From Mammaliicoccus sciuri (lineage in GTDB: Bacteria > Bacillota > Bacilli > Staphylococcales > Staphylococcaceae), in assembly GCF_002901825.1 (NCBI RefSeq), contig NZ_PPQD01000002.1, positions 1 through 64,000 of the forward strand: a stretch of DNA of 64,000 nt, in the 5' to 3' direction. The position numbers and the translations under genes were made by a program. Each line of letters begins with the position of its first letter. Positions within the stretch are counted from its first letter, which is position 1. Shown piece after piece: positions 1-8,808 of this stretch. Under the pieces are notes generated by a model. The model made no database searches. It saw only the letters and a list, made by a program, of their open reading frames with translations, and had not been told where the DNA came from.

Positions 1-53
1 ACCCGTGTTACCGCCGTGAAAGGGCGGTGTCTTAACCGCTTGACCAAGGGGCC
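1..53 (-). tRNA. tRNA-Glu(UUC), 5' part only
   Basis: Read on the minus strand, the sequence is the 5' three quarters of a tRNA: acceptor 5' strand, D arm with TTGGTCAAGCGGTTAAGA, and a GC-rich anticodon stem around loop CTTTCAC, giving anticodon TTC. It ends in the T arm at ACGGGT because the window starts there, so the 3' end lies outside. It matches the bacterial tRNA-Glu pattern. It follows a strong promoter, so it is probably the first gene of a tRNA operon running off the left edge. Confidence 0.93.
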
Positions 54-72
54 TCTGTTTAACACAAGATTG

Positions 73-102
73 ATTATAGCATGACTAATATACAGAAGAC
101 AA
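73..102 (-). promoter_or_regulatory. Promoter of the tRNA-Glu transcript
   Basis: On the minus strand a -35 box TTGTCT (97-102) and a perfect -10 TATAAT (73-78) are separated by 18 nt. The -10 box ends 19 nt before the first base of tRNA-Glu. This is a sigma-A type promoter by sequence; the start site itself is inferred. Confidence 0.7.
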
Positions 103-160
103 GATTTTATTTTAAATTTTTTATATAATAAATATAGAAGTACTAAAAAGGGATGATAAT

Positions 161-1045
161 ATGGAACAAGCACAAGCTATTAGAAAAGGACATCGTAAAT
201 TACGTAAAGGAGAAATCCTCAAACGATTCATATTTATCACCATCGGCAGTATATTAATGGGGGTAGGGTTAGAATTATTTTTAGTTCCTAACAATCTACT
301 AGATGGTGGCATTGTCGGTATCGCAATTATTTTGAGTCATCTCACCAATTTAAAGCTTGGAATATTTATCTTTCTACTAAATATTCCGTTTTTCTTTTTA
401 GGATACAAGCAGATTGGTAAGACATTCACGATTTCTACAATTTACGCAATTACAATATTATCTATTACAACAGCCTACTTACATCATTTTGATCCTTTTA
501 TTAAAGAAGCGTTTTTAGTAACGATCTTTGGAGGCGCAATTATTGGTTTAGGTGTAGGCCTCGTAATACGATATGGAGGATCTTTAGATGGATCTGAAAT
601 CAGTGCTATCTTAATCAGCAGTAAAGCACCATTTTCAGTAGGCGAAATCGTCATGTTGATTAACTTCTTCATATTTACAGCTGCAGGATTTGTATTCACT
701 TGGGAATCAGCGATGTTTTCCGTTATTGCTTATTTTATAGCTGCTAAGATGATTGATGTAACCGTTCAAGGATTTGATGAATCAAAAGCCGTATGGATCA
801 TCAGCGATACATATAGAGATATCGGAGAAGCCATCAATGACCGACTTGGTAGAGGTGTGACATATCTGAATGGAGAAGGCGCATATACAGGCGAAGATAA
901 AAAAGTCGTATTCTGTGTCATCACACGATTAGAAGAATCCAAACTAAAAGATATCGTAACAGAAATAGATAACACCGCATTCCTATCAATTGGTGATGTG
1001 AGCGAAGTAAAAGGTGGACGCTTTAAGAAAAGAGAAATACATTAA
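161..1045 (+). CDS. YitT family membrane protein (DUF161/DUF2179)
   Basis: This 294-residue protein starts at ATG with AAGGGATG upstream. About five to six hydrophobic segments fill residues 20-200; they include the glycine-rich stretch GLGVGLVIRYGGSLDG near residue 130 that is typical of YitT proteins. They are followed by a soluble DUF2179 domain (about 210-285) containing GRGVTYLNGEGAYTG. Members are widespread in Firmicutes as integral membrane proteins, and their transport substrate or role is not established. The gene stands alone, diverges from the tRNA-Glu operon and is followed directly by a long hairpin with a U tract that probably ends its transcript. Family assignment is firm; function is unknown. 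Confidence 0.9.
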   Translation: MEQAQAIRKGHRKLRKGEILKRFIFITIGSILMGVGLELFLVPNNLLDGGIVGIAIILSHLTNLKLGIFIFLLNIPFFFLGYKQIGKTFTISTIYAITILSITTAYLHHFDPFIKEAFLVTIFGGAIIGLGVGLVIRYGGSLDGSEISAILISSKAPFSVGEIVMLINFFIFTAAGFVFTWESAMFSVIAYFIAAKMIDVTVQGFDESKAVWIISDTYRDIGEAINDRLGRGVTYLNGEGAYTGEDKKVVFCVITRLEESKLKDIVTEIDNTAFLSIGDVSEVKGGRFKKREIH

Positions 1046-1058
1046 ATCACAGTAAAAT

Positions 1059-1195
1059 GCATAAGAATTTATGATTTCAAAGTATAGATAGACGTCTATG
1101 ATTGCGGACAGTCTTAATTAGGAAGCCTGATTAAGTTAGTGTCTAGAGCGCAGTTGGTAGACAAACTTGAAATGATAAGTTTTTATGCTTTTTTT
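1059..1195 (+). ncRNA. Candidate structured RNA / unusually long terminator hairpin
   Basis: The strand folds on paper into one rod. Bases 1059-1080 pair with 1167-1188 (22 positions, one mismatch, two G-U). Next, 1094-1099 pairs with 1157-1162, 1101-1106 with 1149-1154, 1107-1110 with 1140-1143, and finally CTTAATTAGG (1113-1122) with 1126-1135 around a 3-nt loop. Seven T residues (1189-1195) follow the closing stem, so the 3' end looks like an intrinsic terminator. It begins only 13 nt after the YitT stop codon. It could be the 3' UTR terminator of that gene, a small RNA processed from it, or a palindromic mobile sequence. The pairing is read from the sequence; the role is unknown. Confidence 0.55.
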
Positions 1196-1309
1196 GTTGG
1201 GGTGGATGTATGTGGTTGAGGATGTATGGGGAGAGTCGGGCGATGTATGAGGGACGACGGGTTAGGATTGAGTTGGGTCAAGGTGAGGTTGATTTAGGGT
1301 TCGCGGAAA

Positions 1310-1760
1310 ATCTCATGGCTTTACTCAGGACTTAAGCTAAGACTTGTGTGATCTCTTGGCTTTATTCAGGCATTAAGCCATGACTTGGACGATCTCTTGG
1401 CTTTACTTAGGACTTAAGCTAAGACTTGGACGATCTCTTGGCTTTACTCAGGACTTAAGCTACGACTTGGACGATCTCTTGGCTTTATTGGGAAGTTAAG
1501 CTACGACTTGGATGATCTCTTGGCTTTACTTAGGACTTAAGCTAAGACTTGGATAATCTCTTGGCTTTACTCAGGACTTAAGCTACGACTTGGATGATCT
1601 CTTGGTTTTATTCAGGACTTAAGCTAAGACTTGGATGATCTCTTGGCTTTACTCAGGACTTAAGCTAAGACTTGGACGATCTCTTGGCTTTACTCAGGAC
1701 TTAAGCTAAGACTTGGACGATCTCTTGGCTTTACTCGGGAGTTAAGCTATGACTTTGAAC
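1310..1760 (+). repeat. Tandem array of eleven 41-bp units
   Basis: Units begin at 1310, 1351, 1392, 1433, 1474, 1515, 1556, 1597, 1638, 1679 and 1720, each exactly 41 bp apart and built on the core CTTGGCTTTACTCAGGACTT. Because 41 is not a multiple of three and the frames are closed, the array is not coding. Each unit can form a small stem: TGGCTT with AAGCTA (one G-U), and the second unit has AAGCCA, which pairs perfectly. Most differences between units fall at a few variable positions. There is no spacer diversity as in CRISPR, so this is a minisatellite-type repeat. The flank at 1198-1305 is strikingly G-rich and C-poor. Confidence 0.95.
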
Positions 1761-1774
1761 AGAACTCAAAAATA

Positions 1775-1997
1775 TAAACCTTAATGAGTCTATTATATGT
1801 TTCATGTAGTCCCTTAATGACCTTTATTTTTTCTGATTGTTGCTTCCATATATATCGGTCAAGGCCTGTAACTTTTTTTGATAGGCTATACCTGCCTTTA
1901 ACGTCTCATTTTCATTTCTAAGTCTTTCAAGTTCTTCGCGTTCATTTTCATTTAAAGGTAAATTTTTCTTATTTGATTTAGTTCGTTTTTTAGCCAT
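1775..1997 (-). pseudogene. IS3-type transposase OrfA-like remnant
   Basis: A 57-residue minus-strand reading frame (ATG at 1995-1997, stop at 1824-1826) has an excellent AAGGAGGAG ribosome site. It has a basic start (MAKKRTKSNKK) and then a leucine-zipper segment, LERLRNENETLKAGIAYQKK, typical of the C-terminal part of IS3/IS150-family OrfA. After the stop, the -1 frame reads KIKVIKGLHETYN, resembling the start of OrfB. The frames meet at an A6 run, the kind of site where IS3 elements shift. The N-terminal helix-turn-helix and the whole catalytic DDE region are missing, and the downstream end dissolves into the 41-bp array. It is probably a relic, although the intact ribosome site leaves open an expressed small protein. 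Confidence 0.55.
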
Positions 1998-2128
1998 AGT
2001 TCAAGCTCCTCCTTTTGTTTATTATCTTGTCTAAATTTTAAAACAGATAATTTAAATTCGCTAGTATAAACAGTATTTCTACTTTTTACACTCCCAAACA
2101 ATCAATTATGTACATTTTTACATTGACA

Positions 2129-2206
2129 TTTAACTCACATGTTCATCAATCTCGTGAGTTTATTCCGCCTTTAACTCACATCTGCCCCCAATCTCGTCCG
2201 TTTCCC
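2129..2206 (+). repeat. Two-copy 41-bp direct repeat, different from the 11-unit array
   Basis: TTTAACTCACAT occurs at 2129 and again at 2170, and each copy is followed six bases later by CAATCTCGT, so two diverged copies lie exactly 41 bp apart. The surrounding 2130-2260 is very C-rich and G-poor, the reverse of the G-rich skew at 1198-1305 on the far side of the repeat array. The rest of 1998-2263 shows no gene or recognised RNA. Confidence 0.6.
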
Positions 2207-2263
2207 TAAACACCCCCAACAACTCAACTCACTCCAAACCTTACAACACCTTTTCCCAATATG

Positions 2264-2299
2264 AAAAAACCAGCAGATACGCTACATATCTGCTGGTTT
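2264..2299 (-). terminator. purA terminator
   Basis: AACCAGCAGATA (2268-2279) pairs perfectly with 2287-2298. On the minus strand the stem runs into a T run, just past the purA stop codon. Confidence 0.85.
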
Positions 2300-2310
2300 C
2301 TCTTTATTTA

Positions 2311-3597
2311 TTAGTCCCATAAGTTTTCTAGTAGGTTTGTTTGGTTTCTATCTGGTCCTACTGAGAAGATAGAAATTTTAACGTTACATAATTCAGAGAT
2401 GCGTTCTAAATAACGACGTGCGTTATCTGGTAATTCTTCTAGTGAACGGCATCCTGTAATGTCTTCTTCCCAACCTGGTAGTTCTTCAAAGATTGGTTTA
2501 CAACGTTCTAATTCGTTTAAGTTTGCTGGATATTCAGTGATTTCAACACCATCAATTTCGTATGCTGTACAGATTTTAACTGTTTTTAATCCTGTTAATA
2601 CGTCAATTGAGTTGATTGATAAATCTGTAATACCACTTACACGGCGTGAGTGACGTAGAACTACTGAGTCAAACCAACCTACACGACGTGGTCTTCCAGT
2701 TGTTGTACCGTATTCACGACCTACTTCACGGATATGGTGACCATCTTCATCAAATAATTCTGTTGGGAATGGACCGTCTCCTACACGAGATGTATAAGCT
2801 TTACATACACCAATTACTTTAGATACGTATGTTGGACCAACACCGCCACCTACTGTAACGTTACCTGCAATTGGATTACTTGAAGTAACGAATGGATATG
2901 TACCGTGGTCGATATCTAACATAACACCTTGAGCACCTTCGAATAATACTTTTTCATTGTTTACGAAAGCATCATCTAATAATTTAGCTGTGTCTGTTAC
3001 ATAATCTTTCAAACGTTGTCCTGCTGCATAGTAAGTTTCAAAAATTTCTTCAAAAGTGAAACCTTCAGCGTTGAACATTTTTTCGAATAATTCATTTTTA
3101 TATTCAAGATTTTCTTTTAAGCGTTTTTCAAATGTTTCTTTATCTAATAAATCAGCCATACGGATACCGATACGTTGTGCTTTATCTACATAAGCTGGAC
3201 CGATACCTTTTTTAGTTGTACCAATTTTGTTATCACCGCGTTTTTCTTCTTCTAATTCATCTTGTTTAAGATGATATGGTAAGATGACTTGCGCACGGTT
3301 TGAAATTCTTAAATTGTCTGTTGCAACTCCGCGTTCATTTAAAGCATCTAATTCTTTCAATAAAGCTACTGGATCAACAACTACACCGTTACCGATAACA
3401 CTTGATTTCTCTTGATAAAAAATACCTGATGGTACTAAATGTAATTTATAAGTTTCCCCATCAAATTTAATTGTGTGACCTGCATTGTTACCACCTGAAA
3501 AACGTGCAATAACGTTTGCATCCTCTGCTAAGAAATCTGTGATTTTACCTTTACCTTCGTCTCCCCATTGCGTCCCAACGACTACGATTGATGACAT
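2311..3597 (-). CDS. purA: Adenylosuccinate synthetase
   Basis: PurA joins IMP and aspartate using GTP to give adenylosuccinate, the first committed step from IMP to AMP in the cytoplasm. The 428-residue protein has the N-terminal P-loop [10 protein letters not shown] (about 9-18), the IMP-binding GNNAGHT region, [15 protein letters not shown] and [14 protein letters not shown], all hallmarks of a full-length enzyme. I place the start at 3597 (MSSIVVVG) because GGAGGTG lies seven bases before it; the frame stays open eight codons further upstream without a better site. It has its own terminator, and a PurR-type box lies about 70 bp upstream, so it is probably monocistronic and purine regulated. 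Confidence 0.97.
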   Translation of the reverse strand: MSSIVVVGTQWGDEGKGKITDFLAEDANVIARFSGGNNAGHTIKFDGETYKLHLVPSGIFYQEKSSVIGNGVVVDPVALLKELDALNERGVATDNLRISNRAQVILPYHLKQDELEEEKRGDNKIGTTKKGIGPAYVDKAQRIGIRMADLLDKETFEKRLKENLEYKNELFEKMFNAEGFTFEEIFETYYAAGQRLKDYVTDTAKLLDDAFVNNEKVLFEGAQGVMLDIDHGTYPFVTSSNPIAGNVTVGGGVGPTYVSKVIGVCKAYTSRVGDGPFPTELFDEDGHHIREVGREYGTTTGRPRRVGWFDSVVLRHSRRVSGITDLSINSIDVLTGLKTVKICTAYEIDGVEITEYPANLNELERCKPIFEELPGWEEDITGCRSLEELPDNARRYLERISELCNVKISIFSVGPDRNQTNLLENLWD

Positions 3598-3666
3598 GTG
3601 AGCACCTCCGCTTTTTCTCATTAACCATTAAGTATTCTATCAGTACTATCCTTAAATTGCAAACTA

Positions 3667-3678
3667 AAAACGAACATT
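3667..3678 (+). promoter_or_regulatory. Candidate PurR box upstream of purA
   Basis: AAAACGAACATT fits the Bacillus PurBox pattern AWWWCGAACWWT at every position and lies 70-80 bp upstream of the purA start. A weaker 9/12 copy starts at 3680. PurR boxes usually come in pairs, and the second copy here is poor, which keeps confidence moderate. Confidence 0.5.
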
Positions 3679-3821
3679 GATTACGAGTGTTAAATTACAA
3701 TTCTCATTCATACCGGAATTGCTAAAAAACACCTTAACCACAGTTTTTAAAAGGATTATAATTGTTTTATTCATTTTCAAAAACACAAACTTAAGCACAT
3801 AAGTGTTACTTTACACAAAAC

Positions 3822-3867
3822 AAAAGACGTACATTTTTGCTTAACATGCAATAAATGTACGTCTTTT
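3822..3867 (-). terminator. dnaB terminator
   Basis: AAAGACGTACATTT and its complement (3822-3836 with 3853-3867) form a long stem directly after the dnaB stop. A T-rich tail follows on the minus strand. Confidence 0.8.
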
Positions 3868-3883
3868 AGCTCAAAAACTTTTT

Positions 3884-5293
3884 TTATCCAAATTCCATTC
3901 CAGCATGTTGATAGTCAATATCGGTGAATTTGTTATATTGTTTCATGAAGTGTAGTTTAACGGTTCCTGTTGGGCCGTTACGTTGTTTAGCGATAATGAT
4001 TTCAATTTCACCATTCTCGTCTTGTGCACCCGCATCAACCGCTTCTCCGTCTTCATCTTCGCCACCTCTTGAATAATAGTCATCTCTATATAAGAAGGCA
4101 ACGATATCTGCATCTTGCTCAATCGAACCAGATTCACGAATATCACTCATCATTGGTCTCTTATCTTGTCGTTGTTCAACACCACGAGATAACTGACTTA
4201 ACGCAATAACAGGACATTCTAATTCTCTTGCGATTGCTTTAAGCATACGAGAAATTTCTGATACTTCTTGTTGTCTATTATCTGAGCTACGAGAACCACT
4301 ACCTTGAATTAATTGTAAGTAGTCTATCATGATCATATCTAATCCATGTTCTTGTTTGAGCCTACGACACTTAGCACGAATATCCGTAATTCGGATACCT
4401 GGTGTATCATCAATAAATATTTTCGTTCTAGATAGTTTACCTACTGCAACTGTAAACCTGCTCCAGTCTTCCTCGGTCATTGAACCTGTACGTAATCTAT
4501 TTGAATCTACATTTCCCGTACTACATATCATACGTGTAGCAAGTTGATCAGCACCCATCTCTAAAGAGAAAATGCCAACTGAATACAAATCTTGGTGTGT
4601 TGCAACTTGTTGTGCGATATTTAATGCGAAGGCAGTCTTACCTACTGATGGACGTGCCGCAATAATGATTAAATCATTTCGGTTAAACCCTGCTGTCATT
4701 TGGTCTAAATCTCGATAACCAGTTGGTATACCTGGTGTTTGTCCATTATTTTGATCGAGCTGTTCGGCATTATCAAACACAATACTTAATACATCTTTAA
4801 TATCTTTGAAGCCTTCCGTACCTCTTGAAGCAGAAATCTCTAAAATTCTCTTTTCTGCATCTCCTAACAATGATTCTAAATCAAGTTCAGGATTATACCC
4901 ATCTTCAGCAATACTATCCGCCACACGAATGAGTTGGCGTTTCACTGCATGTTTAAACACAATATCTATGTAGAAATGTATGTTTCTTGTTGTTGGGACA
5001 TTATTTGCTAATTCTGCTAAATAGGCTGGACCGCCCGCTTCTTCTAATAATGATTCTGCTGCTAACTGATCCATCAATGTAACAGAGTCAATTTCTTTAT
5101 TCTGTTCATTTAGCATTAACATCGCTCTAAATATGTGTTGATGATTTGCACGATAGAAAGCTTCAGGTATTAATGTTTCACCTGTTGAGTTAATCAGTTC
5201 AGGATCAATCAAGATTGCACCGATAACAGATTGTTCAGCCTCTATACTATGGGGCATTTGTTTTGGGTTCATCATATTATCCATACCATCCAT
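3884..5293 (-). CDS. dnaB: Replicative DNA helicase DnaB (DnaC of Bacillus nomenclature)
   Basis: This hexameric ATPase unwinds DNA at the replication fork. The 469-residue protein begins with the N-terminal collar domain (MPHSIEAEQSVIGAILIDPE). The RecA-like domain follows, with Walker A ARPSVGKTAFALN near residue 215, Walker B-type DMIMIDYLQLI, and RQQEVSEISRMLKAIARE followed by ALSQLSRGVEQR, diagnostic of replicative helicases. The length is normal and no intein is present. The start at 5293 has AAAGGAG upstream. It follows rplI, with a terminator-like hairpin in the 91-bp gap, and sits in the conserved staphylococcal rplI-dnaB-purA order. Confidence 0.97.
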   Translation of the reverse strand: MDGMDNMMNPKQMPHSIEAEQSVIGAILIDPELINSTGETLIPEAFYRANHQHIFRAMLMLNEQNKEIDSVTLMDQLAAESLLEEAGGPAYLAELANNVPTTRNIHFYIDIVFKHAVKRQLIRVADSIAEDGYNPELDLESLLGDAEKRILEISASRGTEGFKDIKDVLSIVFDNAEQLDQNNGQTPGIPTGYRDLDQMTAGFNRNDLIIIAARPSVGKTAFALNIAQQVATHQDLYSVGIFSLEMGADQLATRMICSTGNVDSNRLRTGSMTEEDWSRFTVAVGKLSRTKIFIDDTPGIRITDIRAKCRRLKQEHGLDMIMIDYLQLIQGSGSRSSDNRQQEVSEISRMLKAIARELECPVIALSQLSRGVEQRQDKRPMMSDIRESGSIEQDADIVAFLYRDDYYSRGGEDEDGEAVDAGAQDENGEIEIIIAKQRNGPTGTVKLHFMKQYNKFTDIDYQHAGMEFG

Positions 5294-5346
5294 ACTGATT
5301 ACTCCTTTCCATTTTTTAATAATTTTTATTATAACGCATTAAAATA

Positions 5347-5369
5347 GGTCGGTAAATCAAATACCGACC
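5347..5369 (-). terminator. Hairpin after rplI
   Basis: GGTCGGTA (5347-5354) pairs with TACCGACC (5362-5369), followed on the minus strand by TATTTTAA. It is a modest terminator that may let some transcription through to dnaB. Confidence 0.65.
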
Positions 5370-5384
5370 ATTTTATTGATGCCT

Positions 5385-5831
5385 TTATTCTTCAACAACA
5401 TGTACTTTTAATGTGCCAGAAACTTTGTTGTGTAGTTTAATTGGTACATTTGTATAACCTAAACTGTGAATGCCATTTGGTAAGTCCATTTTACGTTTAT
5501 CAACTTTGATTTGGTGTTGTTTATCTAATGCTTGCGTAATTTGTTTCGTACTTACTGATCCAAATAATTTACCGCCTTCACCTGTTTTAGCCGGAATTTT
5601 AACTTCTAATTCTTTAAGTTTTTCCGCAAGTGCTTTAGCATCTTCTATTTCTTGTTGTTTGATTTCTTCTTGACGTTTGTTTTGTTGTTCTAATTGTTTT
5701 AGGTTTCCAGGTGTCGCTTCTACAGCATAATTATTTTTAATTAAATAGTTTTGGCCATATCCTACTGGTACGTCTTTCACTTCACCTTTTTTACCTTTAC
5801 CTTTAACATCTTGTGTGAAAATAACTTTCAT
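5385..5831 (-). CDS. rplI: 50S ribosomal protein L9
   Basis: L9 binds 23S rRNA and projects from the large subunit, where it helps keep the reading frame. The 148-residue product has the classic N-terminal motif [21 protein letters not shown] and [13 protein letters not shown], then a long connecting helix rich in Q, E and K (about 45-75), and a C-terminal rRNA-binding domain with [12 protein letters not shown]. The length is typical. Its start codon shares a base with the gdpP stop, so the two genes are translationally linked within the yybS-gdpP-rplI transcript. Confidence 0.98.
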   Translation of the reverse strand: MKVIFTQDVKGKGKKGEVKDVPVGYGQNYLIKNNYAVEATPGNLKQLEQQNKRQEEIKQQEIEDAKALAEKLKELEVKIPAKTGEGGKLFGSVSTKQITQALDKQHQIKVDKRKMDLPNGIHSLGYTNVPIKLHNKVSGTLKVHVVEE

Positions 5832-7795
5832 TATTCTTCCACTCCTTTTTCATCTGATTCAACAACCTGAATTAATGACTCGATTGCTTTTTCTACTGTT
5901 GTATTTTTAATTTGTGTTGCAGCATTGGATAAGTGGCCGCCTCCACCAAGCGCTTCCATCGTTAATTGTACGTTAACTTCTCCTAATGAACGGGCAGAAA
6001 TACCAATTGTATCTTCTGACCTTCTTGCTACTACATAAGATGCTTCTACACCTTCTAAGCCAAGCAACTCATCTGCTGCTTGTGCAACTGTAACGGGGTG
6101 ATACGTTTCATGATCTTCACCATGCGCAATTGCGACACCACCGTGGAATAATTTAACCGTCTTAATTAAGTCTGAACGTTTAATATACGTATCGATATCG
6201 TCTTTTAAGAAGTGCTGGCAAAGAATGGTATCTGCACCATGACTTCTTAAAAAGCTCGCAGCATCAAATGTTCTTGATCCTGTTCTTAATGTGAAATTAC
6301 GTGTATCCACAATAATACCGGCTAACATAATCGTTGATTCGATTCTCGTTAAACGATGTTCTGTTGGTTGATATTCTAACAACTCTGTAACAAGCTCAGC
6401 TGTTGAACTTGCATAAGGTTCCATATAAACAAGTAATGGACTTGAGATGATACTTTCGCCTCGACGATGGTGGTCAATAACGACTTTTCTATTTGCTTTA
6501 TTAAGCAAGTTCTCATCAATTACAAGTTCAGGTTTATGTGTATCCACGACAACGAGTGTTGTACGAGGTGTCATTTCATGCCAAGCTTCTTCTGATGTAA
6601 TAAATCTTTCTTTCAAATCAGGCTTCTCGTCTATTTCAGCCATCACACGTTCTAATGTACTATCAATATCCGAATCGTTTAATACAATATATGACTCAAG
6701 ATTATTCATCTTCGCAATACGTGATACACCGATTGCTGCACCGATTGCGTCCATATCTGGTGATTTATGACCCATAATGATCACTTTGTCGCCTTCAATT
6801 AAGATATCTCGTAACGCATGGGATATCACACGCGCACGTACTCTCGTTCTTTTTTCCATCGGGTCAGTCTTACCACCGTAGAATCTCACGTTACCATTAC
6901 TATTTTTAATGGCTACTTGGTCACCACCACGGCCGAGTGCTAAGTCTAAACTTGATTGTGATAGTTCACCTAACTCAATTAAGTTCTCACTACCTTCACC
7001 AATACCGATACTCAGTGTTAATTGGTGACCGATGTCTCTTGTCTTATCTCTTAAATCATCTAATAAGTTAAATTTCAACGTTTCGATATCTTCTAATATA
7101 CTCTTGTTTAATAACGCTATAAATTGATCAGCACTATAACGTTTAATAAACAATTGATAACGTGATGACCAGTCATCTATAACACTTGTAATCAGACTAT
7201 TGATTTCTGAACGTTGAGAGTCATTCATGTTCTGTGTAATTTCATCAAAGTTATCTAAGAAAATAGTTGCTATGATTGGTTTTTCATTTTCATATAATTC
7301 ATATACACGGGAAGATTCAGTAATATCAAACAGATAAATAGACTGTTCATCTTCAGTATAAGTGACTTTATATTTGTATGATCCTTCTTCAATCTCTACT
7401 TCTGAAGTATTTTCTAATCTTTTTAAGATATTCGGAAATACTTCGTTAATTGGTTCGTCTAAAACGTCTCGTTCTAATCGTTTATTAACAAAATTATTAA
7501 TCCATTCGATATGGTCATTTTTGTCTAATAATATGACGCCTATTGGTAAGTCACTGACTGCACTTGTTTTACTTTTCGTAATTCTACCGGCTAAACTCCC
7601 AATATATAAATCTAATTTCAAAAAGCTCTGTCTAACAAAAAATATGCTTACTGCAATTAGAATTATCGTAGCAACCGTCGAAATAATCGCCCAAAATATT
7701 GAATTAAAAAAACTGAATACGACTAGCACCAAAGCTAATATCATCATAATAATGTACGGAAATATTAGGGCTTTTTTAACAGATTGACGGTTCAT
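5831..7795 (-). CDS. gdpP: Cyclic-di-AMP phosphodiesterase GdpP
   Basis: This membrane-bound enzyme hydrolyses c-di-AMP to pApA and so controls cell-wall and osmotic homeostasis; in S. aureus its loss raises beta-lactam tolerance (established knowledge). The 654-residue protein has two N-terminal membrane helices (about 10-55), a PAS-like region, and a degenerate GGDEF domain around 170-300. DHH-family motifs follow: [22 protein letters not shown] and [10 protein letters not shown], with [10 protein letters not shown] in the C-terminal DHHA1 part. All catalytic metal ligands appear intact and the length is usual. It overlaps rplI by one base and follows yybS closely. Confidence 0.97.
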   Translation of the reverse strand: MNRQSVKKALIFPYIIMMILALVLVVFSFFNSIFWAIISTVATIILIAVSIFFVRQSFLKLDLYIGSLAGRITKSKTSAVSDLPIGVILLDKNDHIEWINNFVNKRLERDVLDEPINEVFPNILKRLENTSEVEIEEGSYKYKVTYTEDEQSIYLFDITESSRVYELYENEKPIIATIFLDNFDEITQNMNDSQRSEINSLITSVIDDWSSRYQLFIKRYSADQFIALLNKSILEDIETLKFNLLDDLRDKTRDIGHQLTLSIGIGEGSENLIELGELSQSSLDLALGRGGDQVAIKNSNGNVRFYGGKTDPMEKRTRVRARVISHALRDILIEGDKVIIMGHKSPDMDAIGAAIGVSRIAKMNNLESYIVLNDSDIDSTLERVMAEIDEKPDLKERFITSEEAWHEMTPRTTLVVVDTHKPELVIDENLLNKANRKVVIDHHRRGESIISSPLLVYMEPYASSTAELVTELLEYQPTEHRLTRIESTIMLAGIIVDTRNFTLRTGSRTFDAASFLRSHGADTILCQHFLKDDIDTYIKRSDLIKTVKLFHGGVAIAHGEDHETYHPVTVAQAADELLGLEGVEASYVVARRSEDTIGISARSLGEVNVQLTMEALGGGGHLSNAATQIKNTTVEKAIESLIQVVESDEKGVEE

Positions 7796-7809
7796 AAACT
7801 CACCTCAAT

Positions 7810-8748
7810 TTACTTTTTTATACGTTGTTTCAAGTTAAACCAAATGTCCATTAATCCGAATAAGTACGCAAACGGTTTAAATATAAATGCCAATACAAAG
7901 ATGATGACACCTACTATAATTGGTAATTTTTTAACTTTTACAAATAAATGGAACAACGATAATGCTTGTATAAATATAACCCATTCTAACACAAATTGTA
8001 AGTTAGTGACTATGCCATACGCCACTACATTATCTTTCGTTACAAACAAACTCACAAGTACTGTAATCACAAAAACGAATGCAACGCTCCTGTTAATTTG
8101 CCACATAAATAATGGTCTGAACACAGGTGTTGCGACTTTGAATTTTCTTAAAATCGGAAACGTCACAACTAAATTCACAAGCACTAATAAGAATACCCAT
8201 AATACTATATACCCAGGAATGCTCGCTTGTAATATTTCTAATGAAACTTGTAAAGATTCTTCAATTTCAGTTGTTATATTACCACCCATTTGAAAATACG
8301 ACACTAATACATCATGGTACTGATTAAAGAACTTGCTCGTTAAAGGTAAGTTTCCCGTAATTTGTAAAATTAACACACTACCTATCGTTAAAATACTCAT
8401 AAATGTTGTCACTAAGTACAAAATACGTTCTTTAGATGTACGCTCAATAAGTAACTGCCCAATAAATACACTCATAAAAATAACAAGTGTCATGGCAGTT
8501 AATAAGAATACATGATTAAATAACACAGTTGCACATAACGTTATGACAACCGTCACAAAAAAGGACGGTTTAGAGCGATACCAAAGAATCGTTCCTGGTA
8601 TCGTAATAAATGGTATGATCAATATTGCTAATAATGGTACAAAATTTATAATAGCGGCACTTAGAACTAGTATAAGTGTTGCTATGATTGTCGCTTTTAT
8701 ATCGACTTTAAAAGACAAATTTTTCACTTCCCAATCTAAATTAAACAT
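7810..8748 (-). CDS. YybS family membrane protein (DUF2232)
   Basis: This 312-residue integral membrane protein has about eight hydrophobic segments and a basic C-terminus ending NLKQRIKK. Position directly upstream of gdpP is conserved in Firmicutes and identifies it as YybS; the family resembles S-component-like or membrane sensing proteins but has no proven function. The ATG at 8748 has only a poor ribosome site (AGAGAAAG). An alternative TTG eleven codons in is preceded by GGAAGTG, so the true start is uncertain. It is separated from gdpP by 14 bp and is probably cotranscribed. Confidence 0.82.
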   Translation of the reverse strand: MFNLDWEVKNLSFKVDIKATIIATLILVLSAAIINFVPLLAILIIPFITIPGTILWYRSKPSFFVTVVITLCATVLFNHVFLLTAMTLVIFMSVFIGQLLIERTSKERILYLVTTFMSILTIGSVLILQITGNLPLTSKFFNQYHDVLVSYFQMGGNITTEIEESLQVSLEILQASIPGYIVLWVFLLVLVNLVVTFPILRKFKVATPVFRPLFMWQINRSVAFVFVITVLVSLFVTKDNVVAYGIVTNLQFVLEWVIFIQALSLFHLFVKVKKLPIIVGVIIFVLAFIFKPFAYLFGLMDIWFNLKQRIKK

Positions 8749-8808
8749 CTTTCTCTATTTTACAGATTTTTATCCTTTAAAACAATGTAGGTGACTTTTA
8801 AGTTGATA

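Noticed and set aside
1145..1170. tRNA pseudogene suggested by GAGCGCAGTTGGTAGAC
   Set aside because: It resembles a D arm, but no anticodon arm, T arm or acceptor follows, and the bases take part in the long hairpin stem.
1310..1760. CRISPR array
   Set aside because: The whole 41-bp unit repeats without unique spacers, and there are no cas genes nearby.
6447..6770. Plus-strand frame inside gdpP
   Set aside because: It is antisense to the DHH domain, lacks a ribosome site and shows no protein features.
7784..8293. Plus-strand 169-residue open frame
   Set aside because: It is the complement of the yybS gene, T/N-rich, without a ribosome site or recognisable domain.
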